Of a DNA stretch of 64,000 bases, positions 15,571 through 24,555 are shown one piece after another. The notes beneath the pieces were generated by a model that saw only the letters and a list, made by a program, of their open reading frames with translations, was not told the DNA's origin and made no database searches. This DNA is from Variovorax gossypii (GTDB taxonomy: Bacteria > Pseudomonadota > Gammaproteobacteria > Burkholderiales > Burkholderiaceae_C): positions 245,758-309,757 of the forward strand of contig NZ_RXOE01000007.1 of the NCBI RefSeq assembly GCF_003965815.1, read 5' to 3'. The position numbers were made by a program, and so were the translations under genes. Numbering within the stretch: the stretch's first letter is position 1; each line of letters begins with the position of its first letter.

Positions 15571-17337
15571 TCATCGCTCGGTGCGCACCGCCAGCGACAC
15601 CGTGAAGATGCCCCATTCGTCCACCCGCTGGTCGATCTTGCGAAAGCCCGCTTCCTCCACCAGCTGGTCCATTTCGTACTGGGTGCGGCGGCGCATCACC
15701 CAGGCTTCGCCCTGGCGGTGGCTGGTGAGGGCGCGCGCGATCATCTCGAGCTGCGGATGCCATGGCTGGCCGGTGTAGACCAGGTAGCCGCGGTCTTCCA
15801 CCGCGTCGCCCACGCCCGCGAGCGAGCGGCGAACCATCTCGTTGTCGGGGAAGAGCTCGTACAGGCCCGACACCACGGCCAGCGTCGGCCGCGGCGTGAC
15901 GCTGGCGAGGCTCATGCGGTCGAAGGCGTCGGCCTGCACGAACCGCGCGACGTCTTCCAGGCCTTTCTCGGCGATGAGCGCGCGGCCGTCGCGCACGTTG
16001 ATGTCGCTGTAGTCGCGCAGCAGGATCGAGCTGGCCTTGACGGGGCTCGCCAGCACCGCGTCGAGCACGTAGCGGCCGTGGCCGGCGGCGATGTCCATCA
16101 GGCGCACCTCGCGGTGCATTTCGGCCAGCCGCTCCATCGCGATGCGCAGCAGCTCCTCGACGTGGATCTTGCGCTGGCGGATGCCGCGCCAGCCGATCGA
16201 CTCGAGGTAGGTCTTGTCGATCGAGCGGCCGATGCACGAGCTGCCCTGCGGATGGTTGCGGTAGACGTAGTCGAGCGTGCTGCCCGAGTCGAAGCCGGTT
16301 TCGTGGCCGAGCTTGATGCCCTCGGACATCGTGCCGCCCAGCTTCAGCCCGGCGCGCGTCATGGCCCAATAGGCGCCGCGCGGCGACAGGGGCGAGAGCG
16401 GCTCGGCCAGCGCGCGCGATTCGTCGGCCGTGTCGCCGCTCAGGTGCGCCTCGCGGCGGTCGACCGGCACGGCGGGTTCGTCGAAGCGCTGGAGGATGAA
16501 TTCGCGGATCTGCGCCACGGCCGGCGCGCGGTCCTTCTCGCCCAGCGTGTCGTGGAAGAAGCCCGGCAGCTCGGTCTTGGTCTTCACCGCGCTGCCCAGT
16601 CGCTCGAAGAACTGGTGCTGTGGCTTGTGGTGCACCACCCAGTCGGCGCCCGAGATGAGCAGCTGCACAGGCAGCGTGATCGCGTTGGCATCGGCCACCA
16701 CGCGGTCGGCCGCCTCGTACAGGCCCAGCAGGATGTTCACCGCGATGGGCCGGCTGATGAGCGGATCGCTCTCGTAGCTGGCGATGCGCTCGGGGTCGTG
16801 CGTGAGGAACTTCGCCTTCACGTAGCTGTTGACGAAGAAAAGCCCGCGCAGCTTGTGCATCAATGCCAGGCCGGGCCGCGCGAAGGGCACGTAGAGCTTG
16901 ACCTTGAAGGCCGGCGATGCGAGCGTGAGGCCGCGCACCTTGGGCGCGTAGTCGTGCGCCCAGGTGGCGATCAGCACCGCGCCCACGCTCTGCGCGACCA
17001 CGTGGATGTCCTGCTCGGGCACGCCGTGGACGGCGCCGATGTGCTGCACGAAGGTCTGCACGTCGCGCACCGAGGTGCCGAAGCTGGGGCTGTAGCCGCG
17101 CTGGCCGGGCGAGCGGCCGTGGCCGCGGGCGTCCCAGGCGTAGAAGTCGAAGTCGGGCAGGTCGAGTTCGTCGACCAGGTGCGCCATGCGCGCGCCGTGC
17201 TCGTGGCCGCGGTGGAACAGCAGCACGGCGCCGCGCCGCGCCGCGCCCGTGGCGGGCCAGCGGCGGTAGAACAGCGATTCGCCGTCGTGCGTCTGGAAGT
17301 GGAGTTCTTCGGCGATGCGAGAAGTCGTATTTGTCAT
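15571..17337 (-). CDS. Alpha/beta hydrolase fused to SAM-dependent methyltransferase (YnbC-like)
   Basis: A 588-residue bifunctional protein. Residues about 1-300 are a monoacylglycerol-lipase-like alpha/beta hydrolase: LLFHRGHEHGARM (oxyanion region), AWDARGHGRS, and the nucleophile elbow VAQSVGAV near residue 118, with H in FFHDTLGE as the likely triad base. Residues about 330-588 are a class I methyltransferase with motif I MDIAAGHGRYVLDAVL and a following DYSDINVRDGR segment. E. coli YnbC has the same arrangement. ATG 17337 overlaps the upstream gene's stop by 4 bp. The long in-frame extension upstream crosses ruvB antisense and is not coding. The combination suggests deacylation and methylation of a phospholipid or its headgroup, unproven. 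Confidence 0.9.
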   Translation of the reverse strand: MTNTTSRIAEELHFQTHDGESLFYRRWPATGAARRGAVLLFHRGHEHGARMAHLVDELDLPDFDFYAWDARGHGRSPGQRGYSPSFGTSVRDVQTFVQHIGAVHGVPEQDIHVVAQSVGAVLIATWAHDYAPKVRGLTLASPAFKVKLYVPFARPGLALMHKLRGLFFVNSYVKAKFLTHDPERIASYESDPLISRPIAVNILLGLYEAADRVVADANAITLPVQLLISGADWVVHHKPQHQFFERLGSAVKTKTELPGFFHDTLGEKDRAPAVAQIREFILQRFDEPAVPVDRREAHLSGDTADESRALAEPLSPLSPRGAYWAMTRAGLKLGGTMSEGIKLGHETGFDSGSTLDYVYRNHPQGSSCIGRSIDKTYLESIGWRGIRQRKIHVEELLRIAMERLAEMHREVRLMDIAAGHGRYVLDAVLASPVKASSILLRDYSDINVRDGRALIAEKGLEDVARFVQADAFDRMSLASVTPRPTLAVVSGLYELFPDNEMVRRSLAGVGDAVEDRGYLVYTGQPWHPQLEMIARALTSHRQGEAWVMRRRTQYEMDQLVEEAGFRKIDQRVDEWGIFTVSLAVRTER

Positions 17338-17957
17338 TGAGTCCCTGTGGAATTGGTGTCGGCCTCCGCCAGTGCCCGGCGGATGCGGTTGACGATGGTC
17401 CAGGCCACGAGCGCGGCCAGCAGCGGCATCAGCCAGGCCGTCCAACCCGGCAGCGGCCCGCCCAGCGCCACGTAGAGGCCTAGCGCGCCGAACACGAAGG
17501 CCCGGTCGCTCTTGCCCAGCGGGCCGTCGTAGCGGCGCGAGGCGCCCACGGTGGGGCCCAGCGCGCCGGCGAATTCGCTCAGCCCGGCCAGCACGATCAC
17601 CGTGCCGACCCAGAAGCCGCCGAAGGGCTGCACCAGCGCGAAGGGCAGGTACAGCGCCGCGTCGGAGACCACGTCGGTCAGTTCGTTGAGGAAGGCGCCC
17701 AGCCTGCTTTGCTGGTTGTGCTCGCGCGCCAGCATGCCGTCGATGGCGTTGAAGGCCATGCGCAGGAACATCCACAGTGGGATGAACCCGAAGGCCGCAA
17801 GCGAGGGCGCCGCGAAGAAGAGCCAGAGCCCGAGCGCGACCGAAACCACGCATGCCGCCAGCGTGACCTGGTTGGCCGTGACGCCCATCGCATGCAGGCG
17901 GACCACCAGCGGCCGCAGCAGTGCCTGGAAACGCGGCTTCAGTTCGTAGATCGACAC
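17334..17957 (-). CDS. CDP-alcohol phosphatidyltransferase family protein (YnbA-like)
   Basis: A 207-residue membrane enzyme of the CDP-alcohol phosphatidyltransferase family, first gene of the operon. It would transfer a phosphatidyl group from CDP-diacylglycerol to an alcohol acceptor. The signature D-x2-DG-x2-AR-x8-G-x3-D-x3-D appears as NAIDGMLAR ... LGAFLNELTD: the first and third Asp are Asn, while DG..AR and the last Asp remain. This substitution is the main oddity, since the Asp residues bind the catalytic metals. The same pattern is my recollection of YnbA-type members. If so, it marks a subfamily with distinct chemistry rather than a dead enzyme. Divergent from ruvB with about 90 bp between starts. 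Confidence 0.88.
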   Translation of the reverse strand: MSIYELKPRFQALLRPLVVRLHAMGVTANQVTLAACVVSVALGLWLFFAAPSLAAFGFIPLWMFLRMAFNAIDGMLAREHNQQSRLGAFLNELTDVVSDAALYLPFALVQPFGGFWVGTVIVLAGLSEFAGALGPTVGASRRYDGPLGKSDRAFVFGALGLYVALGGPLPGWTAWLMPLLAALVAWTIVNRIRRALAEADTNSTGTQ

Positions 17958-18045
17958 GTGCTGGCTTCCCCTCGTTCGTTATATGGCCGAAGCATTCTGC
18001 CAGTGTGTGGCAGGTACTAAACTCCCCGGCGAAGACCCCTCCGCA

Positions 18046-19110
<1,065 letters not shown>

Positions 19111-19116
19111 TTCCCC

Positions 19117-20076
19117 ATGCATACCCACGACCTGAGCGCCTGGCAGCACGACCACCATTTCGGCGCAGACACCTCTTCCGCGGAGCGCAGCACGCGCCTC
19201 GTGATGTGGATCACCTTCGCGATGATGGTCGTCGAGATCGGTGCCGGCTGGTGGTTCAACTCGATGGCGCTGCTGGCAGACGGCTGGCACATGAGCTCGC
19301 ACGCGCTGGCCATCGGCCTGAGCGCTTTCGCCTACGCGGCCGCGCGCCGCTATGCGCGCGACCCGCGCTTCGCCTTCGGCACCTGGAAGATCGAGGTGCT
19401 CGGCGGCTTTGCGAGCGCACTGGCGCTGCTGGGCGTGGCGGCGCTGATGGTGTTCGGCTCGCTGGAGCGGCTGTGGTCGCCGGCGGCCATCCACTATCCC
19501 GAAGCCATCACGGTGGCGGTGCTGGGGCTGGTGGTCAACCTGGTCTGCGCACGGCTGCTGGGTGGGGCGCATCATCACCACGGGCATGACCACGGCCATG
19601 CGCACGACCACCACGATCACCACGACCATGGGCATGGCCACGACCTGAACCTGCGCTCGGCCTACCTGCACGTCGTGGCCGACGCCGCGACCTCGGTGCT
19701 CGCCATCGCGGCGCTGCTGGGCGGCTGGTTCTACGGCTGGGCCTGGCTCGACCCGGCGATGGGCATCGTCGGCGCGGTGCTGGTGGCGGTCTGGGCCAAG
19801 GGGCTGCTGAAGGAAACCGGCAAGGTGCTGCTCGACCGCGAGATGGATCACCCGGTCACGCAGGAAATCCGCGAAGGCGTCGAGACCATGCTGGCCGACT
19901 CCGAGACCCGCGTGGCCGACCTGCACGTGTGGCGCGTGGGCCGCGACGCATACGCCTGCGCGCTCACCGTGGTGACGCACTCGCCGACGCTCACGGCCGA
20001 CGAGGTGCGGGCGTGCTTCTCGATGCACGAGGAAATCCGCCACTCCACGGTGGAAATCCAGCGCTGCGCCGACTAG
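19117..20076 (+). CDS. dmeF: Cation diffusion facilitator, DmeF-like
   Basis: Inner-membrane CDF transporter exporting divalent metals (DmeF members: Co and Ni) by proton antiport. The 319-residue product has six hydrophobic segments. The metal-site motif of TM2 reads LLADGWHMSSHA (H-x3-D type near residue 56), and the matching TM5 motif reads HVVADAATS near residue 187. Between TM4 and TM5 lies a His-rich loop of about 25 residues (HHHHGHDHGHAHDHHDHHDH, residues about 149-172). The N-terminal HDHHFGADTSSAERSTR fits DmeF subfamily proteins. The gene begins 6 bp after ruvB. No DmeR/RcnR-like regulator is present, so ion specificity is inferred from subfamily resemblance only. Confidence 0.88.
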   Translation: MHTHDLSAWQHDHHFGADTSSAERSTRLVMWITFAMMVVEIGAGWWFNSMALLADGWHMSSHALAIGLSAFAYAAARRYARDPRFAFGTWKIEVLGGFASALALLGVAALMVFGSLERLWSPAAIHYPEAITVAVLGLVVNLVCARLLGGAHHHHGHDHGHAHDHHDHHDHGHGHDLNLRSAYLHVVADAATSVLAIAALLGGWFYGWAWLDPAMGIVGAVLVAVWAKGLLKETGKVLLDREMDHPVTQEIREGVETMLADSETRVADLHVWRVGRDAYACALTVVTHSPTLTADEVRACFSMHEEIRHSTVEIQRCAD

Positions 20077-20115
20077 TTTGGCTCCTTCCCCCGCTGGGGG
20101 AAGGCGCAAGCCAAA
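20077..20115. terminator. Bidirectional hairpin between convergent genes
   Basis: Nested perfect stems between the stop codons of dmeF and the minus-strand fusion gene: outer TTTGGCT/AGCCAAA, inner CCTTCCCCC-GCT-GGGGGAAGG. Position between two convergent genes fits a shared terminator. The inner stem resembles the short GC-rich palindromes common between genes in this bacterial family. Confidence 0.7.
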
Positions 20116-20116
20116 G

Positions 20117-21862
20117 TCAGGCGACCTTGGCGCGCGCGTGGCGCACGATCAATATCTGAGCCGCGTAGTAGGTAGCCAGCACCCACAGCGGCGCCAGCGG
20201 CAGCGGCATCACGAACTGGTTGGTGGCGAGCAGCGAGTCGCTGAGCATGAAGAAGCAGGCACCTACCGCGACCCAGGCTGGGGACGAGTCCGAATCCTTC
20301 AGCACGGTGGCGCGCCCGATGGCCTGCGCAGCCATGCAGGCGATCACCACCACATAGGCGCCGACCGGAATCCGCAGGGCCGCGGGCAGTCCGCCCTGCC
20401 AGAGAAAGGCGTACATGCCGGCGCCGATCAGCAGCGTCGCCGCCAATACCCCGCGGCGCGGAAACATGCCGACGCCGATGCGGAACAGCGCGATGTAGGC
20501 GAGGTGGGCCAGCAGGAAGCACACGAGGCCGGGAACGAACATCCTGTCCGGCCCCATCAGCAGCACGTCGCCCGCCAGCGAGGCGACCAGGCCGGCCAGC
20601 AGCAGGCCGTCGAAGCCGGTCACGGCGCCGGCGGCCATCGCCCGCCGGGCCGCGAAGAAGATCGCGATCGACAGCGCCAGCGGCTTGAAGAGGTGGTGCA
20701 GCCAGCCGATGCCCAGTGCCGCGCTGGCCGTGGCCAGGGCGGCCGCCTCGACCAGTAGCACCTCGGTGACGGTCAAGCGCCCCTGCAGCACGCCGCCGAT
20801 GGCCCACAGCATGGCCGTCAGCGCGGCCAGCCACACGGCGGACTTCGCCAGCGGCATCTGGTCGGAGAACCACAGGAAGACCACCGCGAACCCGATCAGC
20901 AACAGGAATTGAATGCCCGCGAACCATTGCACGCCCGCACTCACCGCCGGCTCGTAGCGCGTCACACGGGCGATGTCGAAGGCCGGCTTCGGAAAACGCG
21001 CCGCCACGTCGGCCGGCCGCCAGCCGGGCGGCTTGATCCACACGCGCAGCTTGTCGGCCCAGCTGCGCGCGTGCCATGAGTCTTTCGCCAGCGCCCAGTA
21101 CACCTCGGCGTTGGCCCACAGCGGGTCCCAGCTGCGCAGCTCGCCGCGCGTGCCGTAGACGCAGCGCTCGTCCTCCTCGCGGAAGCTGCCGAACATGCGA
21201 TCCCACACGATCAGGATGCCGCCGTAGTTGCGGTCGAGGTAGCTGTCGTTCACCGCGTGGTGCACGCGGTGGTTCGACGGCGAGCAGAACCAGCGGTCGA
21301 ACCAGCCCAGCTTGCCCACCTGCTCGGTGTGCACCCAGAACTGGTAGAGCAGGTCGATCAGCGCCACCACGCCGAACACCAGCGGCGGCACGCCCGCCAC
21401 CGCCATCGGCAGATAGAAGATCCAGCCCAGCAGCGCGCCGCTGGAGGTCTGCCGCAGCGCGGTCGACAGGTTGTAGTGCTGGCTCTGGTGATGCACCACG
21501 TGCGCCGCCCACAGCACGGCCGACTCGTGGCCCATGCGGTGCAGCCAGTAGTAGCAGAAGTCGTAGAACAGCAGGGCGAGCAGCCAGCCGTACCAGGTGG
21601 TCCAGAACTCCTTCGCGGCCTCCTGGGGAAAGAGCGCCACCGCCGAATACACGGCCGTGTAGATGCCGATGCGCAGCAGCCCGGTGAGCACCGCGCTGAC
21701 CTGGCTCAGCATGCCCAGGCCGATGCTGTTCACGGTGTCGGCGAGGCGGTAGGTGTCCTGCCCGGCGCCGCGGCGGGCGCGGACACGGCCGACCGCGAAT
21801 TCGATCGCGATCAGCAGGAAGAAGACGGGGGTTGCGAGAACGATGATCTGGCCAGGACGCAT
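20117..21862 (-). CDS. Alkylglycerol-monooxygenase-like (sterol desaturase family) fused to lysoplasmalogenase domain
   Basis: A 581-residue polytopic membrane protein of two parts. Residues about 1-300 are a di-iron fatty acid hydroxylase/sterol desaturase domain with the His clusters HRMGH, HVVHHQSQH and NHRVHHAVND, followed by YLDRNYGGILIVWDRMFG, the pattern I associate with alkylglycerol monooxygenase (TMEM195) rather than sterol C5 desaturases. Residues about 350-575 form an eight-helix TMEM86/YhhN lysoplasmalogenase-like region (SLAGDVLLMGPDRMFVPGL, CFFMLSDSLLATNQF with conserved Asp). Both parts belong to enzymes that cleave ether lipids (alkyl and vinyl), so the fusion makes biochemical sense. 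The GTG at 21892 is possible but the ATG at 21862 is preferred. Convergent with dmeF. Confidence 0.85.
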   Translation of the reverse strand: MRPGQIIVLATPVFFLLIAIEFAVGRVRARRGAGQDTYRLADTVNSIGLGMLSQVSAVLTGLLRIGIYTAVYSAVALFPQEAAKEFWTTWYGWLLALLFYDFCYYWLHRMGHESAVLWAAHVVHHQSQHYNLSTALRQTSSGALLGWIFYLPMAVAGVPPLVFGVVALIDLLYQFWVHTEQVGKLGWFDRWFCSPSNHRVHHAVNDSYLDRNYGGILIVWDRMFGSFREEDERCVYGTRGELRSWDPLWANAEVYWALAKDSWHARSWADKLRVWIKPPGWRPADVAARFPKPAFDIARVTRYEPAVSAGVQWFAGIQFLLLIGFAVVFLWFSDQMPLAKSAVWLAALTAMLWAIGGVLQGRLTVTEVLLVEAAALATASAALGIGWLHHLFKPLALSIAIFFAARRAMAAGAVTGFDGLLLAGLVASLAGDVLLMGPDRMFVPGLVCFLLAHLAYIALFRIGVGMFPRRGVLAATLLIGAGMYAFLWQGGLPAALRIPVGAYVVVIACMAAQAIGRATVLKDSDSSPAWVAVGACFFMLSDSLLATNQFVMPLPLAPLWVLATYYAAQILIVRHARAKVA

Positions 21863-21956
21863 CGCGCGATTGTGGCGTTGCCACAGCCCCACAAGTCATC
21901 GGGATGTCACGGGGGCGCCATCGTATGGTCACCCGGCGGTGGGAGCCTACCGGGCC

Positions 21957-22826
21957 ATGCAACGCGACGACGCTTTCCTTCGCGCATGGCGCGACACCGC
22001 GGTCCGGGCCCTCGACCCGGAGGACGACGACCGCGCGCGTCCACCACTGCAATTCCGAACCCTCTGGATCTCCGACCTGCACCTGGGCACGCCCGGCTGC
22101 CAGGCCCGGGCCCTGCTCGACTTCCTCAAGCACACCGAGTGCGAGACGCTGTTCCTGGTCGGCGACATCATCGACGGCTGGCAACTCAAGCGGCACTGGT
22201 ACTGGCCGCAGGCGCACAACGACGTGATCCAGAAGCTGCTGCGCAAGGCGCGCAAGGGCACGCGCGTGATCTTCATCCCGGGCAACCACGACGAGTTCGC
22301 CCGCAAGTACCTGCACCACAACTTCGGCGGCATCGACGTGGCCGAGGAATGGATCCACGAGACGGCCGACGGCCGCAAGCTCTGGATCATCCACGGCGAT
22401 CTGTTCGACGGCGTGATCCAGTGCGCCAAGTGGTTGGCCTACGTGGGCGACTCGCTCTACGAATTCACGCTCAAGCTCAACCGCCACCTCAACTCGCTGC
22501 GCGCGCGCATGGGGCTGCCCTACTGGTCGCTTTCCAAGTACCTCAAGGGCAAGGTCAAGCGGGCCGTGAGCTACGTGGGCGACTTCGAGAAGGCCGTGGC
22601 CCGCGAGGCGCGCAACCGGGGTGCGCAGGGCGTGGTCTGCGGCCACATCCACCATGCCGAGATGCGCGACATCGACGGCATCCTCTACTGCAACGACGGC
22701 GACTGGGTCGAGAGCCTGACGGCGCTGGCCGAGCATGCCGACGGCAGGCTGGAAATCATCGAGTGGGCACAGCACATGCCCGTGCCGTCGAAGGCGACGC
22801 CGCAGCGCGAGGTCGTCGCGGCCTGA
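21957..22826 (+). CDS. UDP-2,3-diacylglucosamine diphosphatase-like metallophosphoesterase
   Basis: A 289-residue calcineurin-like phosphoesterase of the LpxH-like group. Metal ligands are all present: SDLHLG (D-x-H, near residue 40), GDIIDGW, GNHDEFA, HGDLFDG and GHIHHAEM. LpxH proper is about 240 residues and hydrolyses UDP-2,3-diacylglucosamine in lipid A synthesis. This longer paralog group is common in Burkholderiales, and its substrate is not settled. Start ATG 21957 has GGGAG upstream. A much longer in-frame reading to 21753 overlaps the divergent gene and is rejected. Confidence 0.88.
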   Translation: MQRDDAFLRAWRDTAVRALDPEDDDRARPPLQFRTLWISDLHLGTPGCQARALLDFLKHTECETLFLVGDIIDGWQLKRHWYWPQAHNDVIQKLLRKARKGTRVIFIPGNHDEFARKYLHHNFGGIDVAEEWIHETADGRKLWIIHGDLFDGVIQCAKWLAYVGDSLYEFTLKLNRHLNSLRARMGLPYWSLSKYLKGKVKRAVSYVGDFEKAVAREARNRGAQGVVCGHIHHAEMRDIDGILYCNDGDWVESLTALAEHADGRLEIIEWAQHMPVPSKATPQREVVAA

Positions 22827-22854
22827 CTCGAGAAGAGAAGCAGGGCTGCCGGGG

Positions 22855-23100
22855 TCAGCCCTTGCGGTCGCGGTCGTTCGGCTTCGTCGCGTGCTCGAGC
22901 TGCTCGCGCCAGGTGTCGTAGTGCCTGAACATGCTCTTGCCCAACTCGTCCATCCACAGCCACCAGGCCAGCGCGAGGTTCTCGGGGCCGTCGGGTTCCG
23001 GTGGATTCCGGGAAAGCGTGGCGTCAGGCTGTTCCGGCAACTCGTAGTCGCACAGGCGCTCGACGCTGCTGTGCGAAAAGCCGGGAATGACAGTGCTCAC
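22855..23100 (-). CDS. Small hypothetical protein
   Basis: An 81-residue protein I do not recognise. The start is a GTG at 23100 with AAGGAG eight bases before it, which is convincing. The C-terminal half (LAWWLWMDELGKSMFRHYDT) reads as an amphipathic aromatic-rich helix followed by a charged tail (EHATKPNDRDRKG), loosely reminiscent of phasin-like coat helices, but I do not claim that family. Soluble, no signal peptide. Convergent with the phosphoesterase gene, 28 bp apart. Confidence 0.68.
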   Translation of the reverse strand: MSTVIPGFSHSSVERLCDYELPEQPDATLSRNPPEPDGPENLALAWWLWMDELGKSMFRHYDTWREQLEHATKPNDRDRKG

Positions 23101-23267
23101 TGCAATGCTCCTTCGGGGGCGGCGCTTTCTTCTCTGCCGCCCGGAACAACTCCCCGGGGGCGATTGAAGCAGGAACCGGTGCCCCGCCGTATCGGACTAT
23201 CCCGAATGAAAACAAAGGTCTACGGAAATCCGTGAGTTCCGGCGGCGCACGACGCGCACCGCCACGT

Positions 23268-23283
23268 TCGTCCGATCCGACGA
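23268..23283. promoter_or_regulatory. Palindromic operator, site 1 (TCGTC-N6-GACGA)
   Basis: Inverted repeat TCGTC CGATCC GACGA followed by TG, 64 bp before the first acyl-CoA dehydrogenase start. The same 16-bp palindrome, with a closely similar spacer, recurs at 25713, 34899 and 43673, each time upstream of acyl-CoA genes. It marks a probable shared regulator; which one is unknown. Confidence 0.7.
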
Positions 23284-23346
23284 TGCCGGCCGGCCCCGCC
23301 GGCATCACACTCGGGCGGAGCATTCCGACAGGAGACGACCAACATC

Positions 23347-24546
23347 ATGGCCTGGGCACTCACGACCGCGGAGGCCGCGTTCCGCGACGAGGTCAGAGAC
23401 TTTCTCGCGCGCGAGCTGACGCCCGAGCTGCGCGCCGCCGGCCGGCGCAGCTCCGGCATCTTCAGCGACCACGAATTCGGCAACCGCTGGCACCGCATCC
23501 TCGCGAAGCGCGGCTGGAGCGTTCCGCACTGGCCGGTGGAGCACGGCGGCACCGGCTGGTCGCCGATGCAGCACTACATCTTCTCGGCCGAGCTGGCGGC
23601 AGCCGACGCTCCGCCGCGCGCGCCCATGGGCCCGGGCATGGTGGCGCCGGTGATCATCGCCTTCGGCACCGAGGCGCAGAAGCGCGCGTGGCTGCCCGGC
23701 ATCCGCTCGGGCGAGGACTACTGGTGCCAGGGCTATTCCGAGCCGCAGTCGGGCTCCGACCTGGCATCGCTGCAGTGCAAGGCCGTGCGCGACGGATCCG
23801 ACTACGTCATCAACGGCACCAAGATCTGGACCACCCACGCGCAGTACGCCAACCGAATGTTCTGCCTGGTGCGTACCACGTCGGGCGGCAAGCCGCAGCA
23901 GGGCATCAGCTTCCTGTGCTTCGACATCCCGGCGCCGGGCATCACCATCCGGCCGATCATCAGCATCTCGGGCGACCACGAGCTCAACCAGGTGTTCTTC
24001 GACGACGTGCGCGTGCCGGCCGAGGGGCTCATCGGCGAGGAGAACCAGGGCTGGACCATCGCCAAGTACCTGCTGCAGCACGAGCGCGGCGGCGCGTGGG
24101 CGCCGATGCTGCGCGCCCGCCTGCGCCGGCTGCAGGCGGCGGCCGATGCGGCTTTCGCGGCCGCGGCGCACGACGCGCACGAGGCCGACGACATGGCCCT
24201 GCGCCTCGCCGAGGCTGAATGCGCCATCGACGCGCTCGAGGCCACCGAACTGCAATCGCTGCGCGCGCAGGCCCGCGGCGAGCCGCACGGCATACGCCCG
24301 TCGATGGGCAAGGTGCTGGGCTCCGAGCTGCGCCAGCGACTGACCGAACTCGGCGTGGAAATCGCCGCCCACTACGCCGCGGCCGACCTGCCACTGGACG
24401 ACAGTCTTCAGCGCGGCGAGCTGCCCATTCCCGAGGACGCCGTGTTCTCCATGTCGGCCTACCTCAACGACCGCGCGGCGTCGATCTACGCGGGCTCCAA
24501 CGAGGTGCAGCGCAACATCGTCGCGGCCCACCTGCTGGCGAACTGA
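23347..24546 (+). CDS. Acyl-CoA dehydrogenase family protein
   Basis: FAD-dependent acyl-CoA dehydrogenase, 399 residues, catalysing alpha,beta-dehydrogenation of an acyl-CoA with electron transfer to ETF. FAD/substrate motifs CQGYSEPQSGSDLASLQ (near residue 130) and IYAGSNEVQRNIVA at the C-terminus are clear, and GDHELNQVFFDDVRVP is the usual middle-domain segment. The loop YSEPQSGSD, rather than MTEPxAGSD, and the longer helical domain place it near the FadE17/FadE26-type members acting on branched, cyclic or steroid-side-chain acyl-CoAs. ATG follows GACAGGAGACGACCAAC. First gene of a five-gene operon ending at 29668; 9 bp to the next dehydrogenase, a pairing typical of heteromeric enzymes. 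Confidence 0.94.
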   Translation: MAWALTTAEAAFRDEVRDFLARELTPELRAAGRRSSGIFSDHEFGNRWHRILAKRGWSVPHWPVEHGGTGWSPMQHYIFSAELAAADAPPRAPMGPGMVAPVIIAFGTEAQKRAWLPGIRSGEDYWCQGYSEPQSGSDLASLQCKAVRDGSDYVINGTKIWTTHAQYANRMFCLVRTTSGGKPQQGISFLCFDIPAPGITIRPIISISGDHELNQVFFDDVRVPAEGLIGEENQGWTIAKYLLQHERGGAWAPMLRARLRRLQAAADAAFAAAAHDAHEADDMALRLAEAECAIDALEATELQSLRAQARGEPHGIRPSMGKVLGSELRQRLTELGVEIAAHYAAADLPLDDSLQRGELPIPEDAVFSMSAYLNDRAASIYAGSNEVQRNIVAAHLLAN

Positions 24547-24555
24547 GGCTCTTCG

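Noticed and set aside
23283..23305. Inverted repeat ATGCCGGC/GCCGGCAT before the first acyl-CoA dehydrogenase
   Set aside because: GC-only palindromes of this size are expected in such DNA, and it does not recur at the other operator sites.
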